A stretch of 39,966 nucleotides of DNA from Chloroflexota bacterium (GTDB lineage Bacteria > Chloroflexota > Limnocylindria > P2-11E), in the NCBI GenBank assembly GCA_028876375.1, contig JAGWSB010000015.1, positions 1 to 39,966 of the forward strand. The letters run 5' to 3'. This document shows positions 37,916 through 39,966 of the stretch, piece by piece (the first letter of the stretch is position 1; the number at the start of each line of letters is the position of its first letter). The position numbers and the translations under genes were made by a program. The notes under the pieces were generated by a model. The model searched no databases, was not told the DNA's origin, and was given only the letters and a program-made list of their open reading frames with translations.

Positions 37916-38122
37916 TCAACGCCCGCGAGTGGCGCGCATCAGCGACAGCCACAGAACGACCACCGCCGCCAGCGGCAGGATCAGCCAGGCCGCGCCGCCG
38001 ACCGCGCTTCGAGTCAGCGCGCCGGCGAGGCCCAGGGCTACGAGCGCGCCGGCGGCGAGGATCCAGTCGTCGCCGACGATGAAGTCGTACCAGAAGGCGG
38101 CGAAGCGCCTCAGGCTGCCCAC
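37916..38122 (-). CDS. small two-helix membrane protein
   Basis: 68 residues, GTG start one base after the stop of the gene upstream on the same strand. Hydrophobic helices at about 20-37 (WILAAGALVALGLAGALT) and 42-61 (GGAAWLILPLAAVVVLWLSL). The N-terminus SLRRFAAFWYDFIVGDDW is typical of small membrane proteins that accompany the FTR1-like gene. Function unknown; probably expressed with it. Confidence 0.7.
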   Translation of the reverse strand: MGSLRRFAAFWYDFIVGDDWILAAGALVALGLAGALTRSAVGGAAWLILPLAAVVVLWLSLMRATRGR

Positions 38123-38123
38123 G

Positions 38124-38894
38124 TCAGTCCAGCGCGGGCCCGCCGGCCACGCGCACGGCCGCCGTGACCTCGGTCCGTGTCCGCCGCAGCGCGAACACGA
38201 ACGCGGACGCGGTGACCAGCACGAACCCGAGCACCATCAGGATGGCCGCGTCGGCGCCCGGCCACGCCACGCCGAGTCCCTCGCCGCCCCAGAAGAGCCC
38301 GAAGGTGGTCAGCAGCGCGCCGACGACGAACTTCATCCCGTTCTCCGGCACGCGGCTCAGAGGCTGGTGGACCAGCACCGCGACGGTCCCCACGAGCAGC
38401 ACCGCGGTCGCGGCGCCGAGCGCGGCCAACGGGATGCTGCCCTGCGTCGTGCCGAACGTGAGCACGATGAAGATGACCTCCATGCCTTCGAGGAACACAC
38501 CCTTGAACGACAGCGTGAACGCGTACCAGTCCATACCCGCGCGCAGCTCGCTCCGCGCCGCCCGCGCCTCAGCCAGCTCCCGCTTGTAGATGGCGTCTTC
38601 GTCATGGAGCGCCTTGTAGCCGCTCGCCCTCAGGATCGCCTTGCGCAGCCACTGCAGCCCGAAGATCAGCAGCAGGGTCCCGATGAACAGGCGCAGGGCG
38701 TCGATGGGGATGAGCGCCAGGGCCGGCCCGAGCGCGGCGACGATCGCGGCGAGCGCGACGAGCGCCGAGCCGACGCCGATGAGCGTCGAGCGCCACTCGC
38801 GGCTGACGCCGACGGCCAGCACGATCGTCGAGGCCTCCACCATCTCCACCGAAGAGGCCAGGAAGGAGGCCGCCACGAGAAAGAGAGCGCCCAT
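38124..38894 (-). CDS. COG4280/FTR1-like integral membrane protein
   Basis: 256 residues, about seven helices. Two acidic helix motifs are the notable point: ASSVEMVEASTIVLAVG near residues 13-29 and FLEGMEVIFIVLTFG near 135-150. Each pairs glutamates spaced three residues apart, in the manner of the REGLE metal motifs of the FTR1 iron permease family. A charged cytoplasmic loop (ALHDEDAIYKRELAEARAARSEL) separates them. The family is annotated only as predicted membrane protein, and metal transport is inference. It is divergent from a ChrB-like gene across 113 bases containing a TACACGTGTA palindrome. Confidence 0.8.
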   Translation of the reverse strand: MGALFLVAASFLASSVEMVEASTIVLAVGVSREWRSTLIGVGSALVALAAIVAALGPALALIPIDALRLFIGTLLLIFGLQWLRKAILRASGYKALHDEDAIYKRELAEARAARSELRAGMDWYAFTLSFKGVFLEGMEVIFIVLTFGTTQGSIPLAALGAATAVLLVGTVAVLVHQPLSRVPENGMKFVVGALLTTFGLFWGGEGLGVAWPGADAAILMVLGFVLVTASAFVFALRRTRTEVTAAVRVAGGPALD

Positions 38895-38922
38895 CGAGCT
38901 GCTGATACAGGTGATTCTCTGC

Positions 38923-38932
38923 TACACGTGTA
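38923..38932. promoter_or_regulatory. TACACGTGTA palindrome between divergent genes
   Basis: A perfect ten-base palindrome 29 bases upstream of the FTR1-like gene and 76 bases before the ChrB-like gene. It fits TACAnnTGTA, the core of operators of the CopY/BlaI superfamily. Either ChrB or the BlaI-type repressor at 24329-24784 could bind; neither is shown. Confidence 0.4.
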
Positions 38933-39007
38933 CAACCGGCAAGTCCGGTCCAGCGGTCGTGCGGGCACGCGCTCGATGCCTCAGCCGCGCCCCCTAGACT
39001 CGCGACC

Positions 39008-39685
39008 GTGCCGGCCGCATCTTCGGGACGCGGGCGTCCGACGCGCTTCCGCTACCTCGTGCTCGTCTACCGCATCCCACCCACGCCGGCGGCGGCACGG
39101 GTCGCGGTGTGGCGCCAGCTCAAGAAGGTCGGCGCCATCTATCTCCAGCAGTCGGTTTGCGTCTTCCCCGACATCCCGGAGGTCCGCACGGAGCTCGAGA
39201 CGGTCCTGACGCGGATCGCGCAGTCGCAGGGCGAGTATCACCTGCTGCCCGTGCCGCGGCTCGACCCGGAGGAGGAGCGGAAGCTCGTCGCCCAGTTCGT
39301 CGACCAGACCGCGCGCCACTACCAGGAGATCGTCGAGAACTGCGAGGTCAACTTCCAGAAAGAGATCGAGTTCGAGACATTCCGTAAGAACTTCACGTAC
39401 GAAGAGGCGGAGGAGATCCGCGCGGAGTACGACAAGGTGGTCGAGTGGTTCGAGCGCGTCCGCCGCCGGGACTGGTTCTCGGTCCCCCAGCGCCGCGAGG
39501 CGGAGCGATGGCTGCACCGCTGCCGGCAGATGCTCGAGGGCTTCGAGGCCCGCGTCTACGCGGAGCAGGCACGGGGGAACGGGGGGACCGCGGCGCGGCC
39601 GCCGACCATCGCGGCGACGATCCGGGCAGCCAGGGCGCACGGCCGGCGAGCCGGAAGCCGAAAAAAGGTCGCCGCGCGCTCGTAA
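39008..39685 (+). CDS. chrB-like: ChrB N-terminal domain protein
   Basis: 225 residues, GTG start. The first 90 residues match the ChrB_N domain: FRYLVLVYRIPPTPAAARVAVWRQLKKVGAIYLQQSVCVFPDIPEVR. A long helical middle with conserved glutamates (EEERKLVAQFVDQTARHYQEIVENCEVNFQKEIEFETF) and a C-terminal basic tail follow. ChrB proteins are chromate-sensitive regulators of ChrA efflux in some bacteria, but similar stand-alone proteins exist without it. No chrA is seen in this window. It is divergent from the FTR1-like membrane gene, which is its likely partner. The C-terminal ChrB domain seems absent or reduced. Confidence 0.8.
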   Translation: MPAASSGRGRPTRFRYLVLVYRIPPTPAAARVAVWRQLKKVGAIYLQQSVCVFPDIPEVRTELETVLTRIAQSQGEYHLLPVPRLDPEEERKLVAQFVDQTARHYQEIVENCEVNFQKEIEFETFRKNFTYEEAEEIRAEYDKVVEWFERVRRRDWFSVPQRREAERWLHRCRQMLEGFEARVYAEQARGNGGTAARPPTIAATIRAARAHGRRAGSRKKVAARS

Positions 39686-39704
39686 CAGGCGTACTCTGCA
39701 ACGG

Positions 39705-39720
39705 ACGTACGACAGTACGT
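39705..39720. promoter_or_regulatory. ACGTAC-GACA-GTACGT inverted repeat
   Basis: Six-base perfect arms around GACA, 49 bases before the lipoprotein ATG. A plausible operator or promoter element for that gene. Confidence 0.35.
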
Positions 39721-39769
39721 TCGGGTGCCCCTCCCGCCGAATATCGGGCATCCGGAGGAGATGGGGACC

Positions 39770-39966
39770 ATGCGGTCACTATTCGCATCCGTCCTCGCGG
39801 GGGGTCTGATCGTCGCGAGCGCCTGCGGGGGTGCGACACCCGCGGCAGGACCGTCGCCGACCGTGGCGCCGAGCGCGGCGGCGAGCCCGAGCGCCAGCGC
39901 GCAGCCACAGAGCGCGGATCAGGTGATGGCGACGCTCTACGCCGCGGCGAAGGCCGCCGGAGAGAA
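39770..39966 (+). CDS. lipoprotein, probable ABC-type solute-binding protein (5' part)
   Basis: 65 residues visible; the gene runs off the window. ATG 39770 is favoured because GGAGGAG (39754-39760) is well spaced; the in-frame ATG 39761 is too close to it. The signal peptide MRSLFASVLAGGLIVASACGG has a lipobox (ASAC) with Cys19. A Pro/Ala/Ser-rich linker follows, then ADQVMATLYAAAKAAGE, which resembles the first helix of iron- or thiamine-type extracellular solute-binding proteins (LYxAAKxEG). The solute class is a guess from that phrase. Confidence 0.7.
   Translation, partial: MRSLFASVLAGGLIVASACGGATPAAGPSPTVAPSAAASPSASAQPQSADQVMATLYAAAKAAGE

Noticed and set aside
1-39966. CRISPR array, phage or defence system
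   Set aside because: No regular short repeats with spacers, no Cas, toxin-antitoxin, restriction or phage structural motifs were found on either strand.

Overview
Contig of very high GC content (roughly 70% by eye) from a Gram-positive-type or Chloroflexota-like aerobic bacterium. I lean towards Chloroflexota (deep soil or freshwater lineages) because heme A synthase and heme O synthase are fused (4684-6393), the cytochrome oxidase is a caa3 type with a heme c domain on subunit II, and multiheme cytochromes sit beside Tat-exported molybdenum hydroxylases. Several genes resemble actinobacterial pathways (CysM/CysO/Mec, an MshC-like ligase, ChrB), so the phylum is an inference. Genes are tightly packed, with many GTGA stop/start overlaps.

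Region 1 (1-8549) is a respiratory and assembly cluster on the + strand: the end of a di-heme cytochrome b, a nonaheme-type c cytochrome, a TlpA/ResA thioredoxin, oxidase subunit I, a CtaA-CtaB fusion, CtaG, then a DUF929 thioredoxin-fold protein paired with a VKOR oxidase. Region 2 (8560-10778) is an MFS efflux pump with a TetR regulator and a palindromic operator. Region 3 (10804-13431) holds the rest of the oxidase: subunit II with cytochrome c, a small membrane protein, subunit III and the Sco copper chaperone. An EamA transporter follows.

Region 4 (14562-19068) encodes a three-subunit, Tat-exported xanthine dehydrogenase/aldehyde oxidoreductase-family enzyme (2Fe-2S, Mo and FAD/4Fe-4S subunits), ending at a 17-bp perfect hairpin. 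Then come an IMPase-family protein lacking one metal-ligand Asp, and two small unknown genes. Region 5 (20687-25709) pairs a - strand operon (Tat-exported four-cluster ferredoxin, cytochrome b, small membrane protein, WD40-like exported protein) with a divergent + strand regulatory operon (HTH protein, BlaI-type repressor, M56 BlaR1-like protease) across a TACTAC-N6-GTAGTA dyad.

Region 6 (25723-33155) is mostly metabolism: a sulfur-carrier cysteine pathway (CysM, CysO, Mec), an M42-like peptidase, a short CysRS/MshC-like ligase, a PLD-family protein, SerA and a dienelactone hydrolase. Region 7 (33194-34928) is a small scarred island next to tRNA-Glu(UUC), with an IS481-like transposase remnant, a GDPD gene and a decayed second copy of the tRNA 3' half. 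Region 8 (34929-39966) has a divergent NRAMP-like transporter, a COG4705-type membrane protein, a second dienelactone hydrolase, an FTR1-like membrane protein divergent from a ChrB-like protein, and the start of a lipoprotein. No CRISPR array, rRNA or prophage was seen.

The best leads for something undescribed are the ferredoxin/cytochrome b/beta-propeller operon with no catalytic subunit under a BlaI-M56 switch, the Mo hydroxylase with an altered cofactor loop and an HMA-like tail, the CysO C-terminus ending GGWR, and the two oxidase assembly genes without an ordinary start codon.
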